Source: JAKPUX01 sp964436305
Lineage (GTDB): Bacteria; Zhuqueibacterota; Zhuqueibacteria; Residuimicrobiales; Residuimicrobiaceae
Reading direction: 5' to 3'
Length of the DNA: 64,000 nt
Assembly (NCBI GenBank): GCA_964436305.1
Contig: CAYTCI010000001.1
Coordinates: 62,001-126,000 of the forward strand
A program made the position numbers and the translations under genes. Shown here piece by piece: positions 53,411 to 63,444 of this stretch (its first letter is position 1; each line of letters opens with the position of its first letter). The notes beneath the pieces are model-generated. The model did not search any database. It worked only from the letters and a program-made list of their open reading frames with translations, and was not told the origin of the DNA.

Positions 53411-56400
53411 ATGAGACGAATCAGCATTGTATCACTGTTCCTGCTCCTTTCTTCCCTGCTCCTGGCAGCCGATAATACCGAATTCCGTGCCACCTGGGTC
53501 ATCACCTGGGAAATCTATGACGGCCACCAGCCGGTCGAGACGGTCAAGGCGCGCATCCGCAGGATCCTCGACGACCATCAGCAAGCCAACATGAACGCCG
53601 TGCTCTGGCAAGTGCGCCAGGGAGGCACGGCCTATTATGATTCCAACTATGAGCCGTGGGGGCCCTATCTGGATGGAACCGATCCGGGATTTGATCCTCT
53701 GGCTTATGCCATCGAGCAAGCGCACCTTCGCGGTATGGAGCTGCATGCCTGGTTCAATGCCTTCAACGTCAGTTCCAGCGCGGCCGGGGCGGCCGTGCAG
53801 CAGCATCCCGAATGGGTTTGCCGCAACAGCAGCGACCAGCCGATGAGCTCCGACCGCTGCTTTTCGCCGGGGCTCGCCGCGGTGCGCCATTATACCGTCG
53901 CCGTGGCGATGGATCTCGTTCGCCGCTACGATATCGACGGCCTTCATCTGGATTATGTGCGCTGGAATGAGTATTCGGGCGCTTCCGCCTTGCACAAGGA
54001 GCCGGCGCGGCCGCGGCTCGATGGCCAGATCACCCCGGCCGAACTCGCCGACCTCCAGGCCAATATGGCCTCACGCTATCTCTATGACAGCGACCATCCC
54101 TACAGCGCCGGGGTGCCAGCCGGCTTCGGTTCCTGGGAAGAATGGTGGCGCGGCTCGGTGACCGAGTTCGTCCATACCCTGCACGATTCCGTGCAAGCCG
54201 CCAAACCATGGGTCCGCCTGTCGGCCGCGGCTCTCGGCAATTACAACTGGGGCGGCTGGCAGGGCTACGGCACGGTCTATCAGGACGCCGCCCTCTGGTT
54301 CAACCGCGGCTATGTCGATCAGCTGATTCCGATGCACTATCACTGGACCACCGGTGCCGGATTTTACGGCATGCTGGCCGGACCCTCCAACAGCTGGGGC
54401 CTCTCCATCCAGGAGGGAATCGCTGCTGGCCGCCTCTTCAGCGTGGGTCCGCCCTCCTATATTCTCAGCGAAGACCGGATAATGGCACGGCATGGTGAGA
54501 TCGTCGACTATTGCCGCCAGGTGCCATGGGTCGACGGTTTCCAGTTCTTCAGCTATGGTTCCTGGAAGGATAACCTCTTTTTCAAGGAGGCCGCCGCCAC
54601 CTTCTTCCCGAACAAGACCAAGGTACGTGCGGCCCGATTCCTCTCGACGACCACACCTGATGCACCGGCTATCGGTGTGATCCGGCTCGATTCGCTCACT
54701 TACCAGATTACGGTCTCCTCGCCCGCCGGCCCGGTGGCGCCCGGGCGCATCGCCCTCTATCGCCTCGAGACCAATGATCCCCAGCCGGCGCACGATGCCC
54801 TCCTCCAACTGCTCTGGTGCGACGGCCGTGCGACCTATACCGACCATTTTGACGGATTGCAGGATCATGCCGGCTCGTTCTTCTACTACGCCACCTTTCT
54901 CGACCGCTTCTGGAACGAATCGCTACCCTCGAGCACCGTCGAAGCCGGACCAGTTCCCTCCTTCGCGCCGCAGGTACTCGCCTCGACACCAGCCAACGGC
55001 GACACGGTCCATGTCGGTGATGACCTGGTCCTGGCCTTCAGCAAGGGGATGGATTCCACTACGGTAGCGGCCGCCCTCAGCGTGACACCCGCCATCACGG
55101 TGAGCCGGATCTCCTGGAGTGGGGACCATCGCACCCTGACACTGCAGCCGGCGGCACCGTTGTCGTTTGCCACAACCTACACCCTGACCCTCCTGGACGG
55201 CGCCTGTGACCGCAACGGCACCGCCCTCGATGGCGACGCCGATGGGACCCCCGGCGGGGTCTTCCAGATCCTCTTTACCACCGATGCCCGAGATCTCGCC
55301 GGGCCGGAGCTGATCGCCCGTTATCCGGCCGGGCCGGAAGAGCAGATGCCGGTGGAGGGGGTCATCAACCTCGTATTCAACGAACGCCTTCTGCCCGCCT
55401 CGATCAAGGACTCGACGATCCTCGTTTCCGTGGCGGGTGTGCCGGTGAAATCGATGTGGTCGCTTGTGCCGATGGGGAGCCGATCGGTCCTTTCGATCCA
55501 GCCGGCCAAGCCGCTGGAGATCAGCACCTCCTTTCAGCTACACATCAAGCCGGCCATCAGCGACACGTTCGGCAACACCCTGCCTCAGCCCCTCGACCTC
55601 GAGCTGGCCACCCGCGGGGAAAGGACGCTCAAGGAGGTGACCATCGAGAAGTTTTTCGGTGCGAGCAACTGGAAGGATCCGAGCTACAGCGGTTCCACGG
55701 TGGGCACCATCGCCGCCAAAACCCTCTTCGAAATGGACCGTACGGTCTGGCTGCCCAATTCCCTGGGAACCCAGAAATACTCCGCGGCCCTGCGCTATCA
55801 GTGGGACACCGCGGCGGCCGAGCATCTCTGCCGTGTCTATCTCGATCCGGCGACCACGCCGGCCACGGTCTTTTTCGATACGACCTATACCCTGCAGATT
55901 CAGGTCTTCGGCGACGGCAGCGGCTCGCTGCTGCGGCTGGCGATCGATGAGGTGGCGGCCAAGAATACCCTGCCGGAGGTGACGCAGTGGGTCAAGGTCG
56001 ACTGGTACGGCTGGCGGCTGGTGGAATGGAAGCTGAGCGATCCGGGGGTGGTCGGCTCCTGGCTGGCGACCAACGGCACGCTGGACGGCAACAAGCTGAC
56101 CATCGACAGCATCCAGCTGGCGCCGGATGGCGGATCGGCGGTCAGTGGATCGATCTATCTCGACAACCTGGTGGTGGTGCTCAAGACCATGAATCCCACC
56201 GCGGTGGAGCAGCCGGAAGAGAGCCTCCCCGCCCGTTTCACCCTCGAGCAGAATTTTCCCAATCCCTTCAATCCGGTGACCTCGATTCGCTTCGAACTGC
56301 CGCAAGCAGGAGCGGTGCGCCTGGCGCTCTATGACCTGCTCGGCCGCGAGGTGACCGTGCTGGCGGAGGGTGTCTACACCGCCGGGCGGCATGAGATTCG

Positions 56401-56494
56401 CGTGGACGGGCGTTCCCTGAGCTCGGGCACCTATCTCTACCGCCTCACTCAGGGCGGCCAGACCCTCACACGCAAGCTGTTGCTGCTGCGCTAG
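53411..56494 (+). CDS. GHL10-type glycoside hydrolase with Ig-like domains and T9SS tail
   Basis: A 1027-residue secreted protein. The ATG at 53411 has GAGG at 53401-53404, and frames opening earlier would run through the terminator. Signal peptide ~1-20. Residues ~24-400 are a glycosyl-hydrolase-like 10 (YngK/DUF187) barrel: 'EFRATWVITWEIYD', 'MELHAWFNAFN' and 'YDIDGLHLDYVRW' (176-185, likely active-site Asp region). Two SbsA-type Ig-like domains lie at ~512-610 and ~630-735. A beta-rich, possibly carbohydrate-binding module follows at ~740-935, then a T9SS tail ('NFPNPFNPVTSIRFELP' to 'RKLLLLR'). The family hydrolyses cell-surface or exopolysaccharides, but substrates are poorly known. It sits right after the receptor operons and fits a glycan-degrading locus. 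Confidence 0.82.
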   Translation: MRRISIVSLFLLLSSLLLAADNTEFRATWVITWEIYDGHQPVETVKARIRRILDDHQQANMNAVLWQVRQGGTAYYDSNYEPWGPYLDGTDPGFDPLAYAIEQAHLRGMELHAWFNAFNVSSSAAGAAVQQHPEWVCRNSSDQPMSSDRCFSPGLAAVRHYTVAVAMDLVRRYDIDGLHLDYVRWNEYSGASALHKEPARPRLDGQITPAELADLQANMASRYLYDSDHPYSAGVPAGFGSWEEWWRGSVTEFVHTLHDSVQAAKPWVRLSAAALGNYNWGGWQGYGTVYQDAALWFNRGYVDQLIPMHYHWTTGAGFYGMLAGPSNSWGLSIQEGIAAGRLFSVGPPSYILSEDRIMARHGEIVDYCRQVPWVDGFQFFSYGSWKDNLFFKEAAATFFPNKTKVRAARFLSTTTPDAPAIGVIRLDSLTYQITVSSPAGPVAPGRIALYRLETNDPQPAHDALLQLLWCDGRATYTDHFDGLQDHAGSFFYYATFLDRFWNESLPSSTVEAGPVPSFAPQVLASTPANGDTVHVGDDLVLAFSKGMDSTTVAAALSVTPAITVSRISWSGDHRTLTLQPAAPLSFATTYTLTLLDGACDRNGTALDGDADGTPGGVFQILFTTDARDLAGPELIARYPAGPEEQMPVEGVINLVFNERLLPASIKDSTILVSVAGVPVKSMWSLVPMGSRSVLSIQPAKPLEISTSFQLHIKPAISDTFGNTLPQPLDLELATRGERTLKEVTIEKFFGASNWKDPSYSGSTVGTIAAKTLFEMDRTVWLPNSLGTQKYSAALRYQWDTAAAEHLCRVYLDPATTPATVFFDTTYTLQIQVFGDGSGSLLRLAIDEVAAKNTLPEVTQWVKVDWYGWRLVEWKLSDPGVVGSWLATNGTLDGNKLTIDSIQLAPDGGSAVSGSIYLDNLVVVLKTMNPTAVEQPEESLPARFTLEQNFPNPFNPVTSIRFELPQAGAVRLALYDLLGREVTVLAEGVYTAGRHEIRVDGRSLSSGTYLYRLTQGGQTLTRKLLLLR

Positions 56495-56506
56495 GGGCGG
56501 CGGGCT

Positions 56507-57562
56507 GTGACTGTACATCTGCACGACGAGACCATCGCCTGGAGCGGCCCGCCGATGGCCGCGGAGCCGCCCCGTGCGATCCTGGTCTCGCGGCTGCGTT
56601 TCATGGGGGATATCATTCTCACCACCCCGCTCCTGGGAGCCCTGCGGCACCACTTTCCTGCTGCCCACATCGGCTACCTGGCGGAGGCTCCCTATCACCA
56701 GCTGCTGGAGCATCACCCGGCGGTGGATGAGATGTATTCCTTCCAGCGCGGCGGCGAGCGCGACCAGATCGCGTTGATCCGCAGCCTGCGGCAGCAGCGC
56801 TGGGATGTGGCGATCGATCTCTTCGGCAATCCGCGTTCGGCCATGCTGCTCTATCTCAGCGGAGCGCGCCGGCGCATCGGCGGCGATTTCCGCGGCCGGC
56901 GCCACCTCTACACCCACCGGATCCTCGATCGGGGCGAGCGCATGAGCGCCATCGCTTACCACCTGCGCTATCTCGCCCCGCTCGGCATCAGCGACGAGGC
57001 GCTGCCGACGCAGATTGTCCTCTCGCCCGCGGAAGTACAGCAGGCGCGGCACTATCTGACGGCGCGGGGATACGATCTGCAGCGCCCGATCATCGGTCTC
57101 CATCCCGGAGCCACGTGGCCGGCCAAACGCTGGTTCCCCGAGCGTTTCGCCGCCCTCGCCGCCCGCCTGCACGAGGCGCAGCAGCAGATTCTTTTCACGA
57201 TGGGGCCGGGCGAGGAAACGATCCTCGATACGGTTTACCGGGGCTTGCCCTTCCCGCTGGCGCGGCCGGAAATCCTGCCCTTGCGGCCTCTTGCCGCCTT
57301 GCTCGCACAGCTGCGGGTTTTTGTCAGCAACGATTGCGGCCCCCTGCACCTCGCACCCGCCGTGGGCACCCGGACCGTGGGGATCTTCGGACCGGGCGAA
57401 CCCGACATCTGGTTCCCCTACCCGGCCGCAGCGGGTCATCGCCTCGTCTACCATAATCTCGATTGCAGTCACTGCCATCGCGATCTCTGCCCCGACATGG
57501 CCTGCATGCGGGCCATCACGGTGGAGGAGGTCTTCGCACAAATCCAGTCGACGCTGACCTAG
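56507..57562 (+). CDS. GT9-family heptosyltransferase (ADP-heptose:LPS type)
   Basis: A 351-residue GT-B glycosyltransferase of family 9. 'RLRFMGDIILTTPLLGALR' is the N-terminal signature. 'IIGLHPGATWPAKRWFPERFA' and 'FVSNDCGPLHLAPAVGTRTVGIFGPGEPDIWFPY' form the ADP-heptose site of WaaC/WaaF enzymes. 'CSHCHRDLCPDMACM' near the C-terminus is the cysteine-rich tail seen in many members. It adds heptose to lipid A-core on the inner-membrane face, consistent with an LPS-bearing outer membrane. The start is uncertain: GTG at 56507 (12 bases after the hydrolase stop) or ATG at 56555, since homology begins near residue 24. Confidence 0.87.
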   Translation: MTVHLHDETIAWSGPPMAAEPPRAILVSRLRFMGDIILTTPLLGALRHHFPAAHIGYLAEAPYHQLLEHHPAVDEMYSFQRGGERDQIALIRSLRQQRWDVAIDLFGNPRSAMLLYLSGARRRIGGDFRGRRHLYTHRILDRGERMSAIAYHLRYLAPLGISDEALPTQIVLSPAEVQQARHYLTARGYDLQRPIIGLHPGATWPAKRWFPERFAALAARLHEAQQQILFTMGPGEETILDTVYRGLPFPLARPEILPLRPLAALLAQLRVFVSNDCGPLHLAPAVGTRTVGIFGPGEPDIWFPYPAAAGHRLVYHNLDCSHCHRDLCPDMACMRAITVEEVFAQIQSTLT

Positions 57563-57589
57563 CAGGGCACCCGGGGCGAGGGCACGGCC

Positions 57590-58933
57590 ATGATGCGATC
57601 TGACTTTTCTGTACTTCCTCCCGCGCAGCGTCGTCAGCTGCGCCGCCGCCGATGGATCGTGGCGGCGGTGATGCTGGCCACCTTTCTCTTTTTGTTGCTT
57701 TTTAATCTCCGATCGTATTTCTTTCTCAAGTACATGGGCCGCGAGCTCGAACGAAGCCTTGACCAGCGGCTCATCGCTACGGCCTCGTTAACCGCCGAAC
57801 TGATCGAGCGCAGCGCCATCAGCTTTAAGGATGCAGCCGATGCGGAGCTGTTGCGCGCCACGCTGACGCGCATCCGCCTTGAGCAGGAGCTTGAGGCCGC
57901 TTACCTCATTGATGCGGCGGGCCGGGTTGTGCTCGACGCCCGGCGTGACCTGGAGGGGGTGACCGGGCGAGACTATGTAGCGGCCGACAGCCTCGAGATC
58001 CGCGCGGCTCTGGAGGGCGCCACCCGCGCCTCCCGGCTGCATTCGGTGGCCGGCAATCCCTTCAAAAGCGCCTACGCTCCCGTCAGCGATGTTTACGGCA
58101 AGAGGGCCGTGCTCGTCCTCGAGGCGAGTGCTGGCTTTCTGAAAACAATCGGCCAGTTCTACCGGGCGCTCTACATCGGCGTGATCATCAGTGTGCTCTT
58201 GCTGGCCGCCCTCGCCCTTTTTCTGACCCTGGCGATGATCCAGTTTGTCCGCACCGAGAGCCGGCTTTATCAGTCGGAACGGCTGGCGAGCATGGGGCAG
58301 ATGGCGGCGACCGTCGCGCACGAGATCAGAAATCCTTTGGCGATCATCAAGAGCACGGCGGATGTGCTGCGGGAAAAGCAGACGCAGCCCGAGCGCACCG
58401 ATGAGTTTTTCGGGTATATCAACGAGGAGATCGTCCGTCTCAACCGGATCGTCAGCGATTTCCTCGCCTATGCGCGCGAACCGCGGCTGGAACGGCAGCC
58501 GTGCGATCTGGTGCCGGTGCTGCGTGCGATAGCGGCGGGCTTTTCGCGTCAGGGTGCTGACGTAACCTGGGAGTGCGGTCTCGCCAGACTCGAGATGAGC
58601 TGCGACCCGGACCAGCTCGAGCAAGTGGTGCTCAATTTGCTGATCAATGCCCGGCAGGCGCTCGGCGAAACCGAGAGGAGGGCCATCATCCTCCGGCTCA
58701 GGGAACAGCGGCGGCGAGGGCATCGGCTGGCGGTGGTGGAGGTGGAGGATCATGGTCCCGGGCTGCAAGGCCGCGGCCGGGAGATCTTTGAGCCCTTCTT
58801 CACCACCAAGGCGAGCGGCACCGGCCTGGGGCTGGCGGTCTGCAAACGAATCATCGAAGCCCACGGCGGCGAGATCGAGGCCCTGGACGCTCCGGGTGGA
58901 GGCACCCTGATGCGCATTACCCTCGGGATTTGA
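57590..58933 (+). CDS. Membrane sensor histidine kinase
   Basis: A 447-residue kinase with two membrane segments (~24-43 and ~190-215) flanking a ~145-residue periplasmic sensor of single-Cache/PAS-like length ('AAYLIDAAGRVVLDARRDLEG', 'VYGKRAVLVLEAS'). The HisKA domain has the phospho-acceptor His244 in 'VAHEIRNPLAIIKS'. HATPase motifs follow: N box 'NLLINARQAL', G1 'VEDHGPGLQGR', 'FEPFFTTKASGTGLGLAVCK'. It belongs to the NtrB/AtoS-like class that pairs with sigma-54 activators, and such a regulator follows 17 bases downstream. There are two adjacent start codons (57590, 57593) and the ribosome site is weak. The signal sensed is unknown; the neighbouring cytochromes make a redox or quinone signal possible. 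Confidence 0.9.
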   Translation: MMRSDFSVLPPAQRRQLRRRRWIVAAVMLATFLFLLLFNLRSYFFLKYMGRELERSLDQRLIATASLTAELIERSAISFKDAADAELLRATLTRIRLEQELEAAYLIDAAGRVVLDARRDLEGVTGRDYVAADSLEIRAALEGATRASRLHSVAGNPFKSAYAPVSDVYGKRAVLVLEASAGFLKTIGQFYRALYIGVIISVLLLAALALFLTLAMIQFVRTESRLYQSERLASMGQMAATVAHEIRNPLAIIKSTADVLREKQTQPERTDEFFGYINEEIVRLNRIVSDFLAYAREPRLERQPCDLVPVLRAIAAGFSRQGADVTWECGLARLEMSCDPDQLEQVVLNLLINARQALGETERRAIILRLREQRRRGHRLAVVEVEDHGPGLQGRGREIFEPFFTTKASGTGLGLAVCKRIIEAHGGEIEALDAPGGGTLMRITLGI

Positions 58934-58950
58934 TCAAGGTGGAGGGAAGG

Positions 58951-60333
<1,383 letters not shown>

Positions 60334-60363
60334 ACTTTCCAGCGTTTATTGCGTTATCAGGTA

Positions 60364-60385
60364 TGCAAATCGCACCAGATTTGCA
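60364..60385. promoter_or_regulatory. 22-bp dyad TGCAAAT-N8-ATTTGCA upstream of the cytochrome c gene
   Basis: 7-bp perfect inverted arms (60364-60370 and 60379-60385) are separated by 8 bases. The 22-bp span suits a dimeric regulator such as a CRP/FNR-family protein. The centre is about 65 bases upstream of the start site predicted from the candidate promoter at 60405. No T-tract follows, so it is not a terminator for the regulator gene. Confidence 0.45.
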
Positions 60386-60404
60386 CGGGTGATGAATTTT
60401 GCTG

Positions 60405-60433
60405 TTGCAATTTTCATCTTTTATTGGTTATTT
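60405..60433 (+). promoter_or_regulatory. Candidate promoter of the tetrahaem cytochrome gene
   Basis: TTGCAA (60405-60410), 17 bases, TTATTT (60428-60433), in an AT-rich gap of 144 bases. The -10 match is poor. The predicted leader of ~38 bases carries a good ribosome site (CGGAGGAAC) before the ATG at 60478. Confidence 0.33.
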
Positions 60434-60477
60434 AATAAGGATACAGACCAAGTATTTCTATCTCCCGGAGGAACTCC

Positions 60478-61032
60478 ATGAAAAAACGTGTTGTCGTGAC
60501 GGGGCTGGCCTTCATCCTGGCGCTGGTCTTTGCTGTGACCCTCTTCGCCCAGGCTGAAAAGGCCCAGTACATCGGCGCCGCCAAATGCAAGATGTGCCAT
60601 TCCGCCAAAGCCAAGGGCGAAGCCTATCCCATCTGGTCCAAGAGCAAACACGCCAGTGCCTATGCCACTCTGGCCACGGAAGAGGCCAAGGCCGTCGGCA
60701 AAAAGGCCGGCGTCGAAGATCCGCAAAAATCAGCCAAATGCCTCAAGTGCCACGTCACCGGTTATGATGCTCCTGCCACCGCCAAAGCGGCGACCTACAA
60801 GATGGAAGAGGGCGTGACCTGTGAAACCTGCCACGGCCCAGGGTCGCTCTACCAGTCGATGAAGGTTATGAAGGCGCTGGAGGCCAAGACCCAGGATGCT
60901 GCTGCGGTGGCCTACAATCCGGGCGACAAGAAAAACTGCGTTAAATGCCACAATCAGGAGAGCCCGACCTACAAGCCGTTCAAGGCAGAAGAGGCTTTCA
61001 AGCTCATCGCGCATCCCGCGCCCAAGAGCTGA
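60478..61032 (+). CDS. Periplasmic tetrahaem cytochrome c (c554-type)
   Basis: A 184-residue exported protein with signal peptide ~1-24 (LFA-QA). Four CxxCH haem sites are seen: CKMCH, CLKCH, CETCH and CVKCH. Spacing and the segment 'AKCKMCHSAKAKGEAYPIWSKSKHASAY' (shown in part: KCKMCH...WSKSKHASA) resemble the cytochrome c554/c-prime family; 'SKSKHASAY' likely supplies a distal His ligand. Such small multihaem proteins shuttle electrons in the periplasm. The next gene encodes a membrane cytochrome b/c fusion, a natural redox partner. The two have separate transcription signals (terminator at 61086). Donor and acceptor are unknown. Confidence 0.88.
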   Translation: MKKRVVVTGLAFILALVFAVTLFAQAEKAQYIGAAKCKMCHSAKAKGEAYPIWSKSKHASAYATLATEEAKAVGKKAGVEDPQKSAKCLKCHVTGYDAPATAKAATYKMEEGVTCETCHGPGSLYQSMKVMKALEAKTQDAAAVAYNPGDKKNCVKCHNQESPTYKPFKAEEAFKLIAHPAPKS

Positions 61033-61085
61033 TCCTGATCGGCCCGGATTCGTTCGGGCCGGACCATAAGGCACCACCCCCCTTG

Positions 61086-61124
61086 CTCGCGCCGTCTTCC
61101 ACAAGCGGCGCGAGGTTTTATTTT
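61086..61124 (+). terminator. Terminator after the tetrahaem cytochrome gene
   Basis: A 9-bp stem CTCGCGCCG / CGGCGCGAG with an 11-base loop is followed by GTTTTATTTT. It lies 54 bases after the stop codon and just before the next gene, so the fused cytochrome gene may depend on read-through or on a weak promoter downstream. Confidence 0.75.
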
Positions 61125-61153
61125 CATCCCACCACGAAGCGAAAGACCGAACC

Positions 61154-63079
61154 ATGCAAAAGTCAGTCCTCTGCTTCATCCTCCTGATTTTACTGGCCGT
61201 GGCCGGCGCTTATGCACAAAGTCCCTGTGCAACCTGCCATGGCGATTCCACGATGACACGGCCCAATGCAGCGGGCGGTGAGGATTCTCTCTTTGTCAAC
61301 GAAGCCCTGTTCGCCAAATCGGTGCATGGCCGTTTGAATTGCACCGATTGTCACCGCGATGCCGTGGGGGATCCGCATGACTCACCCCTCAAACCGGTCG
61401 ACTGCGGCCGCTGTCACGGTGAGGCCGCCGGGGCCTATGCCGAGGGCTTGCACGGACAGGCGTTGGCGGCGGGCGATCAGGACGCGCCGGTCTGCAGTGA
61501 CTGCCACGGGAAACATGACATCCTCAGTGCCCTGGAGACAGCTTCGCGCACCCATCCCGCCCATCTGCCGGCAACCTGCGGCGCCTGCCATCGTGACAAG
61601 GGGATGGCGGAGAAACACAATATCCGGATGGCGACGCCGGTGGACAAGTTCAACCGCGGGGTGCATGGCAAGGCGCTGATGAGTGGCAACGACGGCGCTG
61701 CCACCTGCAGCAGCTGCCACGAAGCGCACAACCTGCGGGCGGCCACCGATCCGGAATCCCCCGTCAATCGGGCCAACATATCCAAGACCTGCGGTACCTG
61801 CCACGGCGACGTGCAGGCCGAGTTCGATGCGAGCATCCACGGCAAGGACCTCGCCAAGGGCGTAGCGGATGTGCCCACCTGCACCTCCTGCCACGGCGAG
61901 CATGAGATCCTCTCGCCCAGCGATGCGACGGCGCCGACGGCGGCCATCAACGTCTCCGAAAAGATTTGTGCCTCGTGCCATGGCATGCTCCAGCTGAATG
62001 AAAAATATGGCATCAACCTGGATCCGGTGACCTCTTATCGCGCCAGTTATCATGGTCTGGCGACCCACCGCGGCTCCAGGGTGGCAGCCAACTGCACCAG
62101 CTGCCACGGGGTACACGCCATCCTGCCCCAATCCGATCCGGCCTCGACCATCCACGTGGCCAATCTGAGCAAAACCTGCGGCTACTGTCATCCCAATGCC
62201 AGCCAGGAATTCTCCCAGAGCTATATCCATGCCCGGCCCGACTCTTTTGGCGACGCCCTGGCCGCCTATATCGGCAAGGCCTATATCTGGCTGATCGTCG
62301 TGGTGATCGGCGGCATGGTGCTGCACAATCTGGTCATCTGGTTCAAGTATGCCCGCGCCAAATGGCGGGCCCTCAAGCTGCAAAAGACGATCCAGCGCTT
62401 CGACCGCCAGTGGGTCTTTCAGCATGTTGCGATCCTGATCTCCTTCACCCTGCTGGTGATCACCGGATTCGCCCTCAAATACCCGAATACCACATGGGCC
62501 CGCCTCCTGACCACGATCGGTCTCAGCGAGTGGCTGCGCGGAACCATTCACCGCATCGCCGCCGTCGTCATGCTGATCGCCGGCCTCTACCACCTCGGCT
62601 ATCTCGCCTTCGCGCGCAGCGCCCGGGGCGAGCTCAAAGCCCTGCTGCCCGGGATTAACGATCTCCGCCAGTTCATCGCCAATATGAAATTCCATCTGGG
62701 CCTGAGCAAGGAGCGCGCCAACTTCGGGCGCTATGGCTACGTCGAGAAAGCGGAATACTGGGCCCTGGTCTGGGGCACCCTGGTTATGGCCCTGACCGGC
62801 TTTATCCTCTGGTTCCCGACCGCCGCCACCTTTTTGCTGCCGGCCTGGATCATCAAGGTGGCCGAGACCATTCATCTCTACGAGGCCTGGCTGGCCTTCC
62901 TGGCCATCCTGCTCTATCACATGTTTTTCGCGATTTTTCACCCGGCCGATTACCCCATCAACCTCACCGGCTTCACCGGCAAGATCACCGAAGAGGAGGC
63001 GGAGGAACGCTTCCCGGCATGGTACGAGGAGGTGAAGAGGAAAGAGGAAGAGGCGGCAAGGGAGAAGAGCGCGGAATAG
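61154..63079 (+). CDS. Eleven-haem cytochrome c fused to a cytochrome b561-like membrane domain
   Basis: A 641-residue protein. Signal peptide ~1-22, then eleven CxxCH sites between residues 25 and ~350 (CATCH, CTDCH, CGRCH, CSDCH, CGACH, CSSCH, CGTCH, CTSCH, CASCH, CTSCH, CGYCH). Five membrane segments follow, at ~375-395, 422-440, 465-487, 535-554 and 573-595. Membrane histidines in 'QHVAIL', 'IHRIAAVV', 'YHLGYL' and 'LLYHMFF' fit b-haem ligation as in formate dehydrogenase gamma/cytochrome b561. The C-terminal ~35 residues are a charged cytoplasmic helix. The architecture predicts electron transfer between quinol in the membrane and periplasmic haems, probably via the neighbouring tetrahaem protein. 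Direction and terminal acceptor are unknown. Confidence 0.85.
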   Translation: MQKSVLCFILLILLAVAGAYAQSPCATCHGDSTMTRPNAAGGEDSLFVNEALFAKSVHGRLNCTDCHRDAVGDPHDSPLKPVDCGRCHGEAAGAYAEGLHGQALAAGDQDAPVCSDCHGKHDILSALETASRTHPAHLPATCGACHRDKGMAEKHNIRMATPVDKFNRGVHGKALMSGNDGAATCSSCHEAHNLRAATDPESPVNRANISKTCGTCHGDVQAEFDASIHGKDLAKGVADVPTCTSCHGEHEILSPSDATAPTAAINVSEKICASCHGMLQLNEKYGINLDPVTSYRASYHGLATHRGSRVAANCTSCHGVHAILPQSDPASTIHVANLSKTCGYCHPNASQEFSQSYIHARPDSFGDALAAYIGKAYIWLIVVVIGGMVLHNLVIWFKYARAKWRALKLQKTIQRFDRQWVFQHVAILISFTLLVITGFALKYPNTTWARLLTTIGLSEWLRGTIHRIAAVVMLIAGLYHLGYLAFARSARGELKALLPGINDLRQFIANMKFHLGLSKERANFGRYGYVEKAEYWALVWGTLVMALTGFILWFPTAATFLLPAWIIKVAETIHLYEAWLAFLAILLYHMFFAIFHPADYPINLTGFTGKITEEEAEERFPAWYEEVKRKEEEAAREKSAE

Positions 63080-63090
63080 GAGTTGATCGC

Positions 63091-63128
63091 AAAAAAAAGC
63101 CGGATCCATGGATCCGGCTTTTTTTTTG
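63091..63128. terminator. Bidirectional terminator between cytochrome and lipoprotein genes
   Basis: A near-perfect palindrome: eight A, then GCCGGATC-CATG-GATCCGGC, then nine T. It lies 12 bases after the cytochrome stop and 10 bases before the convergent lipoprotein stop, so it can serve both strands. Confidence 0.93.
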
Positions 63129-63137
63129 ACCCTGCGG

Positions 63138-63422
63138 TCAGTGTTTTTTGCGGCGGGAGAGGGAAAGCCCGCCAAAACCAGAGATCACCGCGATATAAAA
63201 GCCGAAATCGTACCACCATCCGCGATTGAAGGGCTCGTAGATTCGCACCTGATCATCGAAGAGGCCGACAATCAGGGTGACGGGGGCGATCCAGCCGTGC
63301 CAGACACCGTCGAAAAAGCCGGCCGGCCCGGCGGCGGTATATTTTCCGGTGCCGGGAGCGCAGCCGGAGAGAAGGAGCAACACCATAAGAAGGAAGAGCA
63401 GGAGGAACGGAAGTGTCTTCAT
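63138..63422 (-). CDS. Small conserved lipoprotein/membrane protein of unknown function
   Basis: A 94-residue protein with lipobox LLLLSGC (Cys ~21). After a short linker comes 'FDGVWHGWIAPVTLIVGLF', then 'VRIYEPFNRGWWYDFGFYIAV', with a basic C-terminus (SRRKKH). I recognise the pattern DGxWHGxIAPxTLIxxLF...VRIYExxNxGxWYDFGF as a widespread uncharacterised family in Gram-negative and FCB bacteria. The last ~20 residues could be a membrane segment. AAAGGAG precedes the ATG. No function is known. Confidence 0.7.
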   Translation of the reverse strand: MKTLPFLLLFLLMVLLLLSGCAPGTGKYTAAGPAGFFDGVWHGWIAPVTLIVGLFDDQVRIYEPFNRGWWYDFGFYIAVISGFGGLSLSRRKKH

Positions 63423-63444
63423 GAGGGTATCTCCTTTGCTTGAT

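Noticed and set aside
53411..54600. Reading the glycosidase as a GH10 xylanase
   Set aside because: The motifs fit the GHL10 (YngK/DUF187) family, which shares only the name number and barrel fold with GH10. The GH10 catalytic Glu motifs are not seen.
60360..60373. GG-N10-GC spacing suggesting a sigma-54 promoter before the cytochrome gene
   Set aside because: Only the two dinucleotides fit. The flanking bases (TATG, TCGCA) do not match TGGCACG and TTGCA, and the site overlaps a palindrome that explains the bases better.
61040..61062. GC-rich hairpin GGCCCG...CGGGCC after the tetrahaem gene, as a terminator
   Set aside because: No T-run follows it. The hairpin at 61086-61124 with its T-rich tail is the better terminator.
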